NCBI RefSeq assembly: GCF_003955755.1 | Contig: NZ_CP034465.1 | Location: 2,660,001 to 2,724,000, forward strand | DNA: 64,000 nt | Direction of reading: 5' to 3' | DNA from: Jeotgalibaca ciconiae | GTDB taxonomy: Bacteria; Bacillota; Bacilli; Lactobacillales; Aerococcaceae | In this document: in pieces, positions 48,733 to 58,188 of the stretch | Numbering within the stretch: the stretch's first letter is position 1 | Layout: each line of letters opens with the position of its first letter | Made by a program: the position numbers and the translations under genes | The notes under the pieces: model-generated | The model's database searches: none | Told to the model about the DNA's origin: nothing | The model's input: the letters and a program-made list of their open reading frames with translations, nothing else

Positions 48733-48978
48733 TTAGAAACAGACAACCTTAAGCTCTCTTTCTGTTTTTATAATTTCTCTAGCTTTAGATTCAAACTCTT
48801 CTATCGATATTTTATTTTCATGAACATAATGTAGTGGCATATTCAAATTATACTCATCATTTATATCTTCCCAAATTTGAATATATTCATTTTCTGTGTT
48901 AATTTGATCCGCAGAAACTAGTGACATCGAGCCCAAAAACATTGTTAAAATACTAAAGAAAACAATTCCCTTTTTCAT
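48733..48978 (-). CDS. Small secreted protein, unknown
   Basis: 81 residues with a clear signal peptide (MKKGIVFFSILTMFLGSMSLVSA, likely cleavage after SADQ-like site). The mature part is acidic (NTENEYIQIWEDINDEYNLN). It ends with LKVVCF. GGAAGAA upstream of ATG. It follows the regulator/membrane protein pair on the same strand, so it could be co-transcribed with it. Confidence 0.55.
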   Translation of the reverse strand: MKKGIVFFSILTMFLGSMSLVSADQINTENEYIQIWEDINDEYNLNMPLHYVHENKISIEEFESKAREIIKTERELKVVCF

Positions 48979-49045
48979 CAAAATTCTTCCAAATTAATAT
49001 ATTAAAAAAGAAAAACAGAATGCATTCAAGAACGGTTTAAAATGT

Positions 49046-49348
49046 TTATTCCTTTTCTTCTCCTTCCTTTTTTAGAATTGACTCCAGTAGTAATACATAA
49101 TTTTCAAATTCTGTTTTTCCATTTTTTGTCAGACTATATGATGTTAAAAGTTTATCCATGTAGCGAACTTTTTTCGTATTAATAAAACCCCAGTTATTAA
49201 GTTTCTTTAACTGTACACTTAAATTGCCATCTGTTGCTCCAGTAGCTTCCTTTAAATCTGAGAAGACCATATTTTGATTTACAAGGCTGCTAATTATAGC
49301 GAGTCTTAATTTAGAACTAAAAGCTTCCGAAATTTCATTTATATTCAT
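49046..49348 (-). CDS. Winged-helix transcriptional regulator (HTH_27 type)
   Basis: 100 residues. A typical short MarR/ArsR-like winged helix: SSKLRLAIISSLVNQ, FSDLKEATGATDGNLSVQLKKL and a wing with YSLTKNGKTEFENYV. It starts 8 bases after the membrane protein gene stop. The pair probably forms a self-regulated operon under the palindromic operator at 50029-50061. Ligand unknown. Confidence 0.8.
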   Translation of the reverse strand: MNINEISEAFSSKLRLAIISSLVNQNMVFSDLKEATGATDGNLSVQLKKLNNWGFINTKKVRYMDKLLTSYSLTKNGKTEFENYVLLLESILKKEGEEKE

Positions 49349-49356
49349 TTTATTAT

Positions 49357-50010
49357 TTAATCACCTTTATTTTTTGATAGAAAAATTGTTAAGAGTATAT
49401 AGCCTATAGAAGTTACTATGCCATAGTATAGACTACTATACTGCGCACTTATAAATTGATTAGACCCCAAACTAGTATTAAGTAAAAACAGTAGTAAATA
49501 AGTAATGACATTTAAAATGCTTAAAATGTTAAAAATACGACTTTCATTGGTTTTTCCAACAATCATAAGTGAGATGGAAAAAATAAAAATCATCAAAAAT
49601 TCACTCATTTGATTAAGAATAAAGAGTGTTTCAGGGGATCCAATATCAATAAACGCGACAAAAGCTCTCATCAAGAGTAGTATTAATGGTATTAACACTG
49701 CAACAAAGAAAAACATTGAAATAAATACACGGAAAAAGATATTTGTATGGTTCTTTTCTCTAGTGGAGATATAAAAAAGAGAAGCTGTAATAATCACATA
49801 CCCTAAAAGATTGCTGATAAGAGAGAGAATAGCTACCTTTGATAAGTCTGAGATTACTAAACTCACAAAAAAGCTCACTATAAGCAACAATATATTCACT
49901 GATCCATATAAAAGAAAAATCTTTTTGATTGAATGATTATTCTTTTTGGTTTTATCAATCGCTTCTTTAATAAAATTGATATCGTTAATCGCTTTTTGTT
50001 TGTTTTCCAT
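49357..50010 (-). CDS. Six-helix membrane protein paired with regulator
   Basis: 217 residues: ~35-residue charged cytosolic N-terminus (INDINFIKEAIDKTKKNN) followed by six hydrophobic helices. CAGGAG lies 8 bases before ATG 50010; GTG 50019 overlaps that site. No catalytic motifs seen. The arrangement membrane protein plus small winged-helix regulator is common in Firmicutes, of unknown role. Confidence 0.7.
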   Translation of the reverse strand: MENKQKAINDINFIKEAIDKTKKNNHSIKKIFLLYGSVNILLLIVSFFVSLVISDLSKVAILSLISNLLGYVIITASLFYISTREKNHTNIFFRVFISMFFFVAVLIPLILLLMRAFVAFIDIGSPETLFILNQMSEFLMIFIFSISLMIVGKTNESRIFNILSILNVITYLLLFLLNTSLGSNQFISAQYSSLYYGIVTSIGYILLTIFLSKNKGD

Positions 50011-50028
50011 GTTCATCACTCCTGTTTA

Positions 50029-50080
50029 CTTTATAATTTAAAGTCACTTCATATTATAAAGTTATTAATCAAATAGTCAA
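50029..50080 (-). promoter_or_regulatory. Promoter with palindromic operator for the membrane protein/regulator operon
   Basis: On the minus strand TTGACT (50075-50080) and TATAAT (50053-50058) have a 16-base spacer. CTTTATAAT (50029-50037) and ATTATAAAG (50053-50061) form a 9-base inverted repeat that includes the -10 box, suited to autorepression. Confidence 0.65.
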
Positions 50081-50241
50081 GTTATTTAAAACTTATATCA
50101 AGAGTGGGGTAGATGATTGGTATAACTTCGAACGATATCATCAAACCCGAACACCTTAGTAAGTTTTTTTGAAAGCAGATTAAAAAGTATTATCGTCGTA
50201 TGAAGCATGAATGATGTTATAATGATTATGAGGTGAATAAC

Positions 50242-50391
50242 ATGCTAGTTTCTGCTGAACAGCAGAGCATCAAGCCTTGCTATCTATCTAGTAAAGAGTT
50301 AGATGAAGAATATGTTGCTGAATTGAATAATTGGGATGGTAGTCCGTTAAGAGTGACCAACTTAGAAAAAACAATAATTGAATGGAGGTAA
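50242..50391 (+). pseudogene. Second AbiEi relic with internal deletion
   Basis: A 49-codon frame, (M)LVSAEQQSIKPCYLSSKEL to RVTNLEKTIIE, matching the middle of the 45673-46257 relic at high identity. The promoter and ribosome-site region before it (50196-50240) also matches that upstream of the first copy. The DNA-binding N-terminus and the C-terminus are missing, so this is a duplicated, gutted antitoxin gene. Confidence 0.7.
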
Positions 50392-50395
50392 TATC

Positions 50396-50875
50396 TTGAT
50401 AAGGAGTAAAATTAACAAACAGATTTTTGCAAAATCAAACTACCCAGTTTATTTTAGCTTTTTACTACTTGCAATCATAAATATCTTTTATGTTACCGCT
50501 GAAATAAACAAACCAAATGTTCTAAAGTCTATGGGATATGACATTACCGAATCTTCAGTGTTTCAAGTAAGCAAGGCAGAAATTGAAAGATTATCGGCAG
50601 TTTCTAATTATTCACTGCAATTCGAGAGTGCTTTTATAATCATTTCACTGTTATGTATGATATTTTTGCTCACAAAAAGAGTTCGTCCTTTTTTTACCGG
50701 TCTGATAATGATGACTTTCGGTTTTTTTTCAATACTATTCCTATTAAATATAAGCTTGGCAGCAATTTTTGAAGCTCCTCAAGGAAATCTAACGCAGTTA
50801 CTTGTTATACCATTTCAATTGTTAGTCTTAACATGCATATATGGATTCTTAAAATTCAGGAACCAAATTCACTAA
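50396..50875 (+). CDS. Four-helix membrane protein, unknown
   Basis: 159 residues with hydrophobic segments at about 20-37, 78-95, 102-125 and 133-152. TTG 50396 has GGAGG upstream; TTG 50378 lies upstream of that site. It sits between pieces of the second AbiE relic, so it was probably inserted there. No family recognised. Confidence 0.6.
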   Translation: MIRSKINKQIFAKSNYPVYFSFLLLAIINIFYVTAEINKPNVLKSMGYDITESSVFQVSKAEIERLSAVSNYSLQFESAFIIISLLCMIFLLTKRVRPFFTGLIMMTFGFFSILFLLNISLAAIFEAPQGNLTQLLVIPFQLLVLTCIYGFLKFRNQIH

Positions 50876-50969
50876 AAATGTATTATTTATGTAGAAAATA
50901 ACCATGACTATAAAACCCTCCTGAAGTAGATACTTAAAAAATAAAATACAATAGGATTCTTACTGCAAA

Positions 50970-51058
50970 GATGGCGAACAACCTGGAAAGAATTTTGCCC
51001 ATTGTTAAATAAACAGAAAATGAAAAACTTAATTCAAAAGACGGAAACATCTGAATAA
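50970..51058 (+). pseudogene. Tail of the second AbiE locus
   Basis: 50970 onward reads KMANNLERILPIVK-stop, which resembles an AbiEi C-terminus. It is followed by ATGAAAAACTTAATTCAA (51020-51037), identical to the first 18 bases of the abiEii relic at 46265, then a stop after six more codons. Confidence 0.45.
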
Positions 51059-51134
51059 TTACATAGCGGGTTAAGAATAACTATAACTAAAGTATTATCG
51101 CAAAAAAATGAAATTTTAGAGTGAGGGATAGAAT

Positions 51135-51584
51135 TTGATCGGAAGAAAAATGAGAAAAACAATAGGAACTTTTTCATTAATTGTATTTTTTTTAGTAGGT
51201 ATTAGTGTGTGGCTTATTCATAGAGAAAATCCAAATAATAGTTATCGTGCACCAAATACTTCTCCAGCTGCTCATCAAATAAAAATAGATGAATACTATC
51301 GTGTTGAAACAATGTCTGCTAAATTTTCGCAAATTGTGTATGACGATGATGCCGGTAACTATATTGTGTTTACAGACAGACTAGTTAAAGTGAATTGGGA
51401 TGATCGATATATCATTGGCAGTTATCTGGTTGAATTAAATTCCAAAGAGCTAGAATACCTTATTGTTGAAAAAGAAACACGTGAAGTTACAACATATTCC
51501 TCTTTAAAGGAATTTAGACAGGAAAAAAAGGAGAAGGGTATCGAGTTGGAATTAAAAAGCAAAAGAGAATTTGATTGGTTCTAA
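51135..51584 (+). CDS. Signal-anchored extracellular protein, unknown
   Basis: 149 residues: basic N-terminus, one transmembrane helix (about 10-28), then a soluble domain (YRVETMSAKFSQIVYDDDAG, YIVFTDRLVKVNWDDRYIIG). Start may be TTG 51135 (GTGAGGG upstream) or ATG 51150. No family recognised. Confidence 0.55.
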   Translation: MIGRKMRKTIGTFSLIVFFLVGISVWLIHRENPNNSYRAPNTSPAAHQIKIDEYYRVETMSAKFSQIVYDDDAGNYIVFTDRLVKVNWDDRYIIGSYLVELNSKELEYLIVEKETREVTTYSSLKEFRQEKKEKGIELELKSKREFDWF

Positions 51585-51733
51585 TGTATAGAAAGAACTT
51601 TTTGACGGGCAATTTCAAAATACTCCTCAGATTTTGATAAAGTGGGAAGAGCAAATGAAATGGATATCCTTTAGCTTGAATAAGTAACTTTGTTATTACT
51701 AGAGTAAACAGATAGAAAAGAAGGGGGACTATC

Positions 51734-51907
51734 ATGATGTGGTTCAAAAAAGTTCTTATAACTATTGTATATTTGATGTTGATATATCTGGGGTTGTATT
51801 ATTTTAAACTACATCCGGTAATGATTTTGATACCTGCCATTATCTTTAGCAAAAAAATTTCTCAACATATTATTTTTGGCTGGCTATATTCTTTACTGAA
51901 ACAATAA
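51734..51907 (+). CDS. Very small membrane protein
   Basis: 57 residues, almost entirely two hydrophobic segments (VLITIVYLMLIYLGLYYF and HPVMILIPAIIF). AAGGGGG precedes the ATG by about 7 bases. Unknown function; might be the first part of a decayed longer gene, as the next ~400 bases contain broken hydrophobic frames. Confidence 0.5.
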   Translation: MMWFKKVLITIVYLMLIYLGLYYFKLHPVMILIPAIIFSKKISQHIIFGWLYSLLKQ

Positions 51908-52592
51908 TCGATGTTATCCAGGAGTTTGTTCGTTGAAAATGAAAGGAATTGCATATAGAATGAGTTTAGAAAAGACTTTTAAGATTCATCTAGCAACATT
52001 TGTAGTAGGAATTGCTTTGCAGATAAAATTCTTTCGCGCCAAATACATTATGGATTGCTGGGTCAATTCATCTCATAATCTTGATTTTTTACAGTGTATT
52101 TGTACAAAAATACAATCATTCGATGTTTATGTCGACCATTGTTTTTAATGCTTTGCGAGCTTTCTTTTAATATTTAGAGAATCTAAATAACAACTATCTG
52201 GTCATGCAATCTTTGTTGATGATTGCTGTAAGTGTCCAAACTATATTGTGGTTACTGCCAGATAGTGTATCAAGACAATCACATAACTTTTATGGACTGT
52301 TTAAATGAGTTTAATTGAGATGATGAACTATCTAAAGTCAAACGATAGAAAAGCATTTGAATGGTTATAATAGAGAGGAAAGAGGCTTATTAGTTACATT
52401 TAGCAAATCTCTTTTTTAAAATTAGATTCTAGTTTACATAATATATATTATGCCAAGTTATTAATAAGCATTAATCAAACTAGCAAATACAAAAAAACCG
52501 ATAATTTTGACATTTTTAGCGCTCGTTCGCACTGCTTTGATAAAATTACGGTTTTTTCGATTTTTCTATCACTTTATTTTATAAAAAAATAA
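51908..52592. other. Degenerate stretch without intact gene
   Basis: Short hydrophobic frames such as LIIL-FYSVFVQKYNHSMFMST and NALRAFF near 52075-52165 hint at a decayed membrane protein (perhaps CPBP type). No start, ribosome site and frame fit together. The coaBC terminator occupies 52492-52557. Confidence 0.45.
52492..52557 (-). terminator. Terminator of coaBC
   Basis: AAAAAACCG-A-TAATTTT (52492-52508) pairs with AAAATTACGGTTTTTT (52542-52557); on the minus strand it ends in a T-run after coaBC. Confidence 0.75.
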
Positions 52593-53798
52593 TTATATTT
52601 GTTGAATTGATTTTATTGCTTCTAATAAAATGTCTTTGGCAACTTCTTTTTTTGATTTCGTTTCAATATGAATTGGATTTTTATTTGTTTGGAAAATAAT
52701 TACTTCATTTGTATCTTTATTAAATCCAGCGTGTTCTTTGGATACATCATTTGCTACAATCATATCTGCTTTTTTACGGATAAGTTTTCCTTTTGCATAT
52801 TCTTCAACGCGATCAGTTTCTGCAGCAAAACCGATTAGAAATTGCTTGTTCTTTTGATTGCCCATCGTTGCTAAGATATCTGGGTTTTCTTCTAATAATA
52901 TTTGCAAATCATCTTCTGTCTTTTTGATTTTATGATCAGCTTGATGCTTTGGTCGATAATCTGATACTGCTGCAGCCATGACTACAATATCTGTTGTATC
53001 AAAATCTTTCATAATGATTTCTTGCATTTCGCGTGCACTCGATACTGGAATTGTTTCAACTCCGAACGGATATTCTAATTTAGACGCAGTCACTAGTGTG
53101 ACCTTTGCTCCTAAATCTCGCGCTGCTTCTGCGATGCTATGTCCCATTTTTCCGGAAGATTCATTTGTCAAATAACGAACTGGATCAATTCGTTCTCTCG
53201 TTCCACCTGCTGAAACGAGAACTTTTTTTCCTTTCAATGGTAAGTTTGTTGTCTTTTCAATCAATAATAACTGAGCAGAGTTTACAATTGATTCAGGTTC
53301 AGGCATACGCCCTTTCCCTTCGTATCCTTCAGCAAGGAAACCAGTATCTGGTTCGAGCACTGTATATCCAAAGTTTTCTAATTTGCTTATGTTAGCTTGG
53401 GTAGCAGGATTTTCCAACATATGTTGGTTCATTGCTGGTACAATCAATCGAGGCGCTGTAATGGCTAATAAAGTGGTAGAAACAACATCATCAGCTATTC
53501 CATTAGCCATCTTTGCTATAATGTTAGCTGTTGCAGGAGCAATGACAGCCAATTCAGTCCAGTCTGCAAGGTTTATGTGGGATACAACCTCCGCATCTTT
53601 CTCGTCAAATGTATCAACCAGTACATTGTGTTTTGATAAAACTTGAAACGTTAAGGGTTGAATGAACTCACAAGCACTCTTGGTCATTGCTACTCGTACT
53701 TCTGCACCCGCTTTAATAAATCTTCTTACCAGATCCGCTGATTTATAGGCAGCTATTCCTCCGGTAACAAACACTGTAACTCTTTTTCCGTTTAACAC
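52593..53798 (-). CDS. coaBC: Bifunctional phosphopantothenoylcysteine decarboxylase / phosphopantothenate-cysteine ligase
   Basis: 401 residues, coenzyme A synthesis. The N-terminal flavoprotein (CoaC) starts VTVFVTGGIAAYKSADLV, with the catalytic His in SHINLADW and PAMNQHMLENPATQ. The C-terminal ligase (CoaB) includes VLVSAGGTRERIDPVRYLTN and VMAAAVSDYRPK. In the substrate-clamp loop, where E. coli has ACGDIGPGRM with catalytic Cys158, this protein reads AEGYEGKGRM, so Cys is replaced by Glu; this may be a lineage variant. Lone gene with AGGAG upstream. Confidence 0.93.
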   Translation of the reverse strand: MLNGKRVTVFVTGGIAAYKSADLVRRFIKAGAEVRVAMTKSACEFIQPLTFQVLSKHNVLVDTFDEKDAEVVSHINLADWTELAVIAPATANIIAKMANGIADDVVSTTLLAITAPRLIVPAMNQHMLENPATQANISKLENFGYTVLEPDTGFLAEGYEGKGRMPEPESIVNSAQLLLIEKTTNLPLKGKKVLVSAGGTRERIDPVRYLTNESSGKMGHSIAEAARDLGAKVTLVTASKLEYPFGVETIPVSSAREMQEIIMKDFDTTDIVVMAAAVSDYRPKHQADHKIKKTEDDLQILLEENPDILATMGNQKNKQFLIGFAAETDRVEEYAKGKLIRKKADMIVANDVSKEHAGFNKDTNEVIIFQTNKNPIHIETKSKKEVAKDILLEAIKSIQQI

Positions 53799-53904
53799 TT
53801 CATCATCTCCTGTATAGACACTTCTTTACTTGAATCAGATTATTTTCATGTTCTCAAATTAATTTTAACATAGTTTTTACGTACCAATACGAAAAAAAGC
53901 ACCG

Positions 53905-54907
<1,003 letters not shown>

Positions 54908-55057
54908 TTACTGATTCTCCTTCGAATATTATGGATATATCTTAACATTATTCAAAGAAATATGGAATGTATATTGTAATTTCTTAACGTCGTTTATGAT
55001 TCAGAAGAATAAAGAGGTCGATTAAGAGAGATAACGTCTTAAATCCGAATAATAAAA

Positions 55058-55093
55058 AAGAAACATCTCTATAATATACTTGAGATGTTTCTT
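55058..55093 (-). terminator. Terminator of the trpXYZ operon
   Basis: AAGAAACATCTC (55058-55069) pairs perfectly with GAGATGTTTCTT (55082-55093); minus-strand transcripts run into a T-run. Confidence 0.85.
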
Positions 55094-55099
55094 GGAAAT

Positions 55100-55894
55100 T
55101 TAAATAAGAGTATCACTCATCGCAAGTGATTGGAGTTCTGAGAAAAGCGATTCAGTAGTCAACTGGTTCTTCTCTTCTTGAGAGTAATCTTTAACGATTT
55201 GTCCGTGATGGAGCACCAACATACGATTTCCGTAAGTTAAAGCGTCTTGGAGATTATGGGTAATCATAATACTTGTTAAATCCATTTCCTTCACCTTATG
55301 ATCAGTTAATTCTAAAACTAATTTAGCTGTTTTGGGATCAAGAGCAGCAGTATGCTCGTCTAAAAGTAAAATGTCTGGACGTTTTAAAGTCGCCATCAAT
55401 AGAGCGATAGATTGACGTTGACCACCCGATAGAAGGCCAATTTCAGCGTCCATACGCTTTTCAAGACCTAACCCAAGCGTTTGTAATTGCTGATGATAAA
55501 ACTCTCTCTCGTCAGGTGAACTTCCCAATCGCAACCCTCTACGTTCTCCCCTTCGATAAGCAAGTGATAAATTTTCAAGAACGGTCATCCTTGGAGCAGT
55601 ACCCATTTTAGGATCTTGGAATACACGACTAATATAGGGAGCGCGTCTTTCTTCTTTTAAAAAAGTAATTTCATATCCGTTAATGGATATGCTGCCGCTG
55701 TCTGGGAAAAAATATCCTGAGATAGCATTTAATAAGGTTGACTTACCTGCGCCGTTTCCACCGACTAATGTGATAAATTCGCCACGTTTTACAGTTAAAT
55801 TGATGTCTTTCAGAGCTTCCACTTGATTAATTGAACCAGGATAGAAAGTTTTCGATACGTTTTTTAAATCCAAGATTGTATCTGATTGAGCCAT
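55100..55894 (-). CDS. trpZ: Trp-type ABC importer ATP-binding protein
   Basis: 264 residues. Walker A GGNGAGKST, signature LSGGQRQSIALLMATL, Walker B ILLLDEHTAALD (Glu-His instead of the usual Glu-Pro), switch His ITHNLQDALTYGNRM. The class pairs with ABC_sub_bind lipoproteins. It follows the permease gene by one base. Substrate tryptophan or another aromatic amino acid is inferred from the aromatic leader peptide upstream and from the streptococcal TrpXYZ family. Confidence 0.85.
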   Translation of the reverse strand: MAQSDTILDLKNVSKTFYPGSINQVEALKDINLTVKRGEFITLVGGNGAGKSTLLNAISGYFFPDSGSISINGYEITFLKEERRAPYISRVFQDPKMGTAPRMTVLENLSLAYRRGERRGLRLGSSPDEREFYHQQLQTLGLGLEKRMDAEIGLLSGGQRQSIALLMATLKRPDILLLDEHTAALDPKTAKLVLELTDHKVKEMDLTSIMITHNLQDALTYGNRMLVLHHGQIVKDYSQEEKNQLTTESLFSELQSLAMSDTLI

Positions 55895-55895
55895 A

Positions 55896-56813
55896 TTATT
55901 TCACGCCCCTTTCTTTCATGGTTGTGCGTCCATTCTTTTTGCTGTAATTCCATAAATAATACTTTTCTTTGATTTTTGGCAGAGCTAAGAAGATCGCTAA
56001 CATAGTTGCTGAAATCAATTTGAAGTCATTTGGATTTAAACCAGCCTCTAGAACAAGAACCATAATTAAACGATACAAGATTGAGCCGACAACAAGACAA
56101 ATGAGACGGACGGTGAAAGTCACATTTGAAAAAAGCACTTCACCGATGATAATCGAAGCTAGTCCGATTACAATTGCTCCGATACCCATTTGAATATCCG
56201 CATAGCCATTACTTTGAGAGATAACTGCTCCTGCCAGAGCAATAATGCCGTTTGACATCATTAAACCAATTGTTTTCATGGTATTGGTTGAGATACCTAG
56301 TGAACGGGCCATTGCCTCATTATCGCCCGTTGCAATTAATGCTTGTCCAAACTCGGTTTTGAAAAATAAGGTATAAATTGCAACAATAACTGCTACGAAT
56401 AGAAGTCCAATTAAGATAGTATCCATATGTCTGGGTAATTCTAAATTAGCCAATCTCGTGTAAATCGTATCCAATCCGAGAATATTTAGATTGGCTTTTC
56501 CCATTACGCGTAAATTGATGGAGTAAATACCAGTCATCGTTAAAATACCTGCTAACAGACTAGGTATATTCAACTTTGTGATTAAAAAACCAGTAATTCC
56601 TCCAGCAATTGCCCCCGCCAAAATTGCGATGGTAACTGCCAAAAATGGGTTTACTCCTAAAGTAATACATTGAACGCCTACAGCACCGCCTAAGGTAAAC
56701 GTTCCTTCTGTTGACATATCCGCTATATTTAAGATACGAAAACTAATATAAAGCCCTAATGCCAATAAACTCCATATTAATCCTTGTGCAATAGCAGAAA
56801 TTAACATGTTCAT
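55896..56813 (-). CDS. trpY: Trp-type ABC importer permease
   Basis: 305 residues with eight or more transmembrane helices, of the branched-chain permease-like (LivH) fold: GLIWSLLALGLYISFRILNI, ADMSTEGTFTLGGAVG, GGITGFLITKLNIPSLLAGI and a C-terminal basic tail. It sits between the substrate-binding lipoprotein and the ATPase genes with minimal gaps, so the three form one operon. Confidence 0.88.
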   Translation of the reverse strand: MNMLISAIAQGLIWSLLALGLYISFRILNIADMSTEGTFTLGGAVGVQCITLGVNPFLAVTIAILAGAIAGGITGFLITKLNIPSLLAGILTMTGIYSINLRVMGKANLNILGLDTIYTRLANLELPRHMDTILIGLLFVAVIVAIYTLFFKTEFGQALIATGDNEAMARSLGISTNTMKTIGLMMSNGIIALAGAVISQSNGYADIQMGIGAIVIGLASIIIGEVLFSNVTFTVRLICLVVGSILYRLIMVLVLEAGLNPNDFKLISATMLAIFLALPKIKEKYYLWNYSKKNGRTTMKERGVK

Positions 56814-56827
56814 ATTGTTCCCTCTTT

Positions 56828-57841
56828 CTACTCCATTATAATGGCCGTATCCTTAATGGAGTCTGGCACCTCAATATTTAATTGTAAAGCTTTTTCTAAA
56901 TTCAAAATGGTTTCTGTTTCGTTAGGAGATTGGATTGCATATTGACTTGGATCTTCGCCTTCAAGAACCGCAACTGTTACTTCACCGGTTTGTATACCAA
57001 TATTATATTGGTTTAACCCAACCGTAGCCAAACCACCTTCTTCTACCATTGTATCAACAGAAGGAAAGACTGGAATAGAATGAGCATCCGCAATAGAAAT
57101 CAATGTTGCAGTACTTGTTGCGACTGTGTTATCTAGTGGAACCCAGATTGCATCCACTTCTTTTGCTAATGATTCAGCTGTTTGAGTAACGTCATTAGCA
57201 GAAGTAATGGTTTTGGTAATCACTTCAATCCCTAGACTATTTGCCACTTTTTCTGCTTCAATAGCAGAACTTAAGGAGTTATCTTCACTAGATGAATACA
57301 AGAAGCCAATTGTCTTAATATCAGGCAGTAGTTCCTTAATTAAATCAAACTGTGCTTCAACTGGGATTTTGTCACTGACTCCTGTGATATTTTTCCCTGG
57401 TGTTTCAAGGGAATCAACAAGATTAGCTGCAATTGGATCTGTCACAGCACCAAGGATAATAGGAATTTCCTGAGTGGCATTTGCCAACGTTTGGGCAGCA
57501 GGTGTTGCAATCCCTACTAAAATATCTGCTTCATTTGCTAGAAAACGCTCGGTCATGGATTGTAAATTGGATTGATCGCCTTGCCCATTTTGCAAATCAA
57601 TGACTGCTGTTTCCCCATCAATGTATCCAGCTTTTTCTAACTGATCAATTACCCCTTCTGAAATAGCATCAAGTGCCGGATGAGAAGTCAACTGTAAAAT
57701 TCCGATATAAGGAAGATCATCATTAGCTGAAGTACTAGCGGCAGATGACTCTTCACCTGTATCAACTGTTGAACAAGCTGCCAATCCGAAACTACAAAGA
57801 AGCGCAACCATCGTTTTGAATGTATTAGAATTTTTTATCAT
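56828..57841 (-). CDS. trpX: Trp-type ABC importer substrate-binding lipoprotein
   Basis: 337 residues, ABC_sub_bind family (PF04392 type). The signal peptide ends in the lipobox LAAC. The fold has YIGILQLTSHPALDAISEGV, ADILVGIATPAAQTLANATQ, EIPIILGAVTDPIAANLVDS and GNKIT-like GKNITGVSDK. ATG 57841 has TGGAGG upstream; ATG 57856 overlaps it. Preceded by an attenuator with an aromatic leader peptide, which implies control by aromatic amino acids. Confidence 0.88.
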   Translation of the reverse strand: MIKNSNTFKTMVALLCSFGLAACSTVDTGEESSAASTSANDDLPYIGILQLTSHPALDAISEGVIDQLEKAGYIDGETAVIDLQNGQGDQSNLQSMTERFLANEADILVGIATPAAQTLANATQEIPIILGAVTDPIAANLVDSLETPGKNITGVSDKIPVEAQFDLIKELLPDIKTIGFLYSSSEDNSLSSAIEAEKVANSLGIEVITKTITSANDVTQTAESLAKEVDAIWVPLDNTVATSTATLISIADAHSIPVFPSVDTMVEEGGLATVGLNQYNIGIQTGEVTVAVLEGEDPSQYAIQSPNETETILNLEKALQLNIEVPDSIKDTAIIME

Positions 57842-57874
57842 GAGAAATACCTCCATATAATTATTATTTGATTA

Positions 57875-57916
57875 TAAAGAAAGAAAGCTGCCATCTGAAT
57901 GACATCAGGGCAGCCT
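57875..57916 (-). terminator. Attenuator terminator before trpX
   Basis: Minus strand: GCTGCC and CTGA pair with TCAG and GGCAGC, then TTTCTTTCTTT. It lies between the leader region and the trpX start. Confidence 0.75.
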
Positions 57917-57928
57917 TATAAAACAAAC

Positions 57929-58054
57929 CGCCACATAGACTATGGTGTTGGTCTACGTGGCGAATAATTAAATTCAGTATTCCACATAGATACATTCAGA
58001 TAGCTCTGAGGTTGTATCTATGGACAGTTAACGTGTCGCAAAAGAAAACAACCT
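57929..58054 (-). promoter_or_regulatory. Attenuator helices upstream of trpX
   Basis: Hairpin I pairs CATAGATACA (57985-57994) with TGTATCTATG (58013-58022). Hairpin II pairs 57929-57940 with 57951-57962 over 12 bases. Leader sequence AGGTTGT spanning the stop codon (58048-58054) can pair with ACAACCT (58009-58015, minus), and leader codons GCCACAT can pair with ATGTGGC of hairpin II. These mutually exclusive pairings fit a ribosome-position switch. Confidence 0.65.
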
Positions 58055-58115
58055 ACTCCATGTGGCTGTGCCAGTAAAAGTTCATAAAGTTTGTTGCTTG
58101 CATAGTGTTAGACAT
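58053..58115 (-). CDS. Aromatic leader peptide of trpXYZ
   Basis: A 20-codon ORF ending FMNFYWHSHME, with AAAAGGAG about 8 bases before the ATG. A Phe, Met, Asn, Phe, Tyr, Trp, His run near the end is highly unusual and matches a stalling leader for tryptophan or aromatic supply. It is encoded between promoter TTGACT/TAGTAT and the attenuator of an ABC importer. Confidence 0.75.
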   Translation of the reverse strand: MSNTMQATNFMNFYWHSHME

Positions 58116-58147
58116 ATTAACTGCTCCTTTTCAAATTTGATAACTTC

Positions 58148-58176
58148 ATACTATCGTTCGTTCCATTAAAAGTCAA
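58148..58176 (-). promoter_or_regulatory. Promoter of the trpXYZ operon
   Basis: Minus strand TTGACT (58171-58176), 17-base spacer, TAGTAT (58148-58153), about 33 bases before the leader peptide ATG. Confidence 0.75.
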
Positions 58177-58188
58177 TAGTGAAATGAG

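Noticed and set aside
51933-52148. 71-codon ORF after the very small membrane protein
   Set aside because: Hydrophobicity moves between frames across the stretch, as in a decayed gene; no consistent start or family.
54908-55057. Purine riboswitch upstream of xpt
   Set aside because: The conserved junction sequences of the purine aptamer are absent on the minus strand; only a weak promoter-like stretch is visible.
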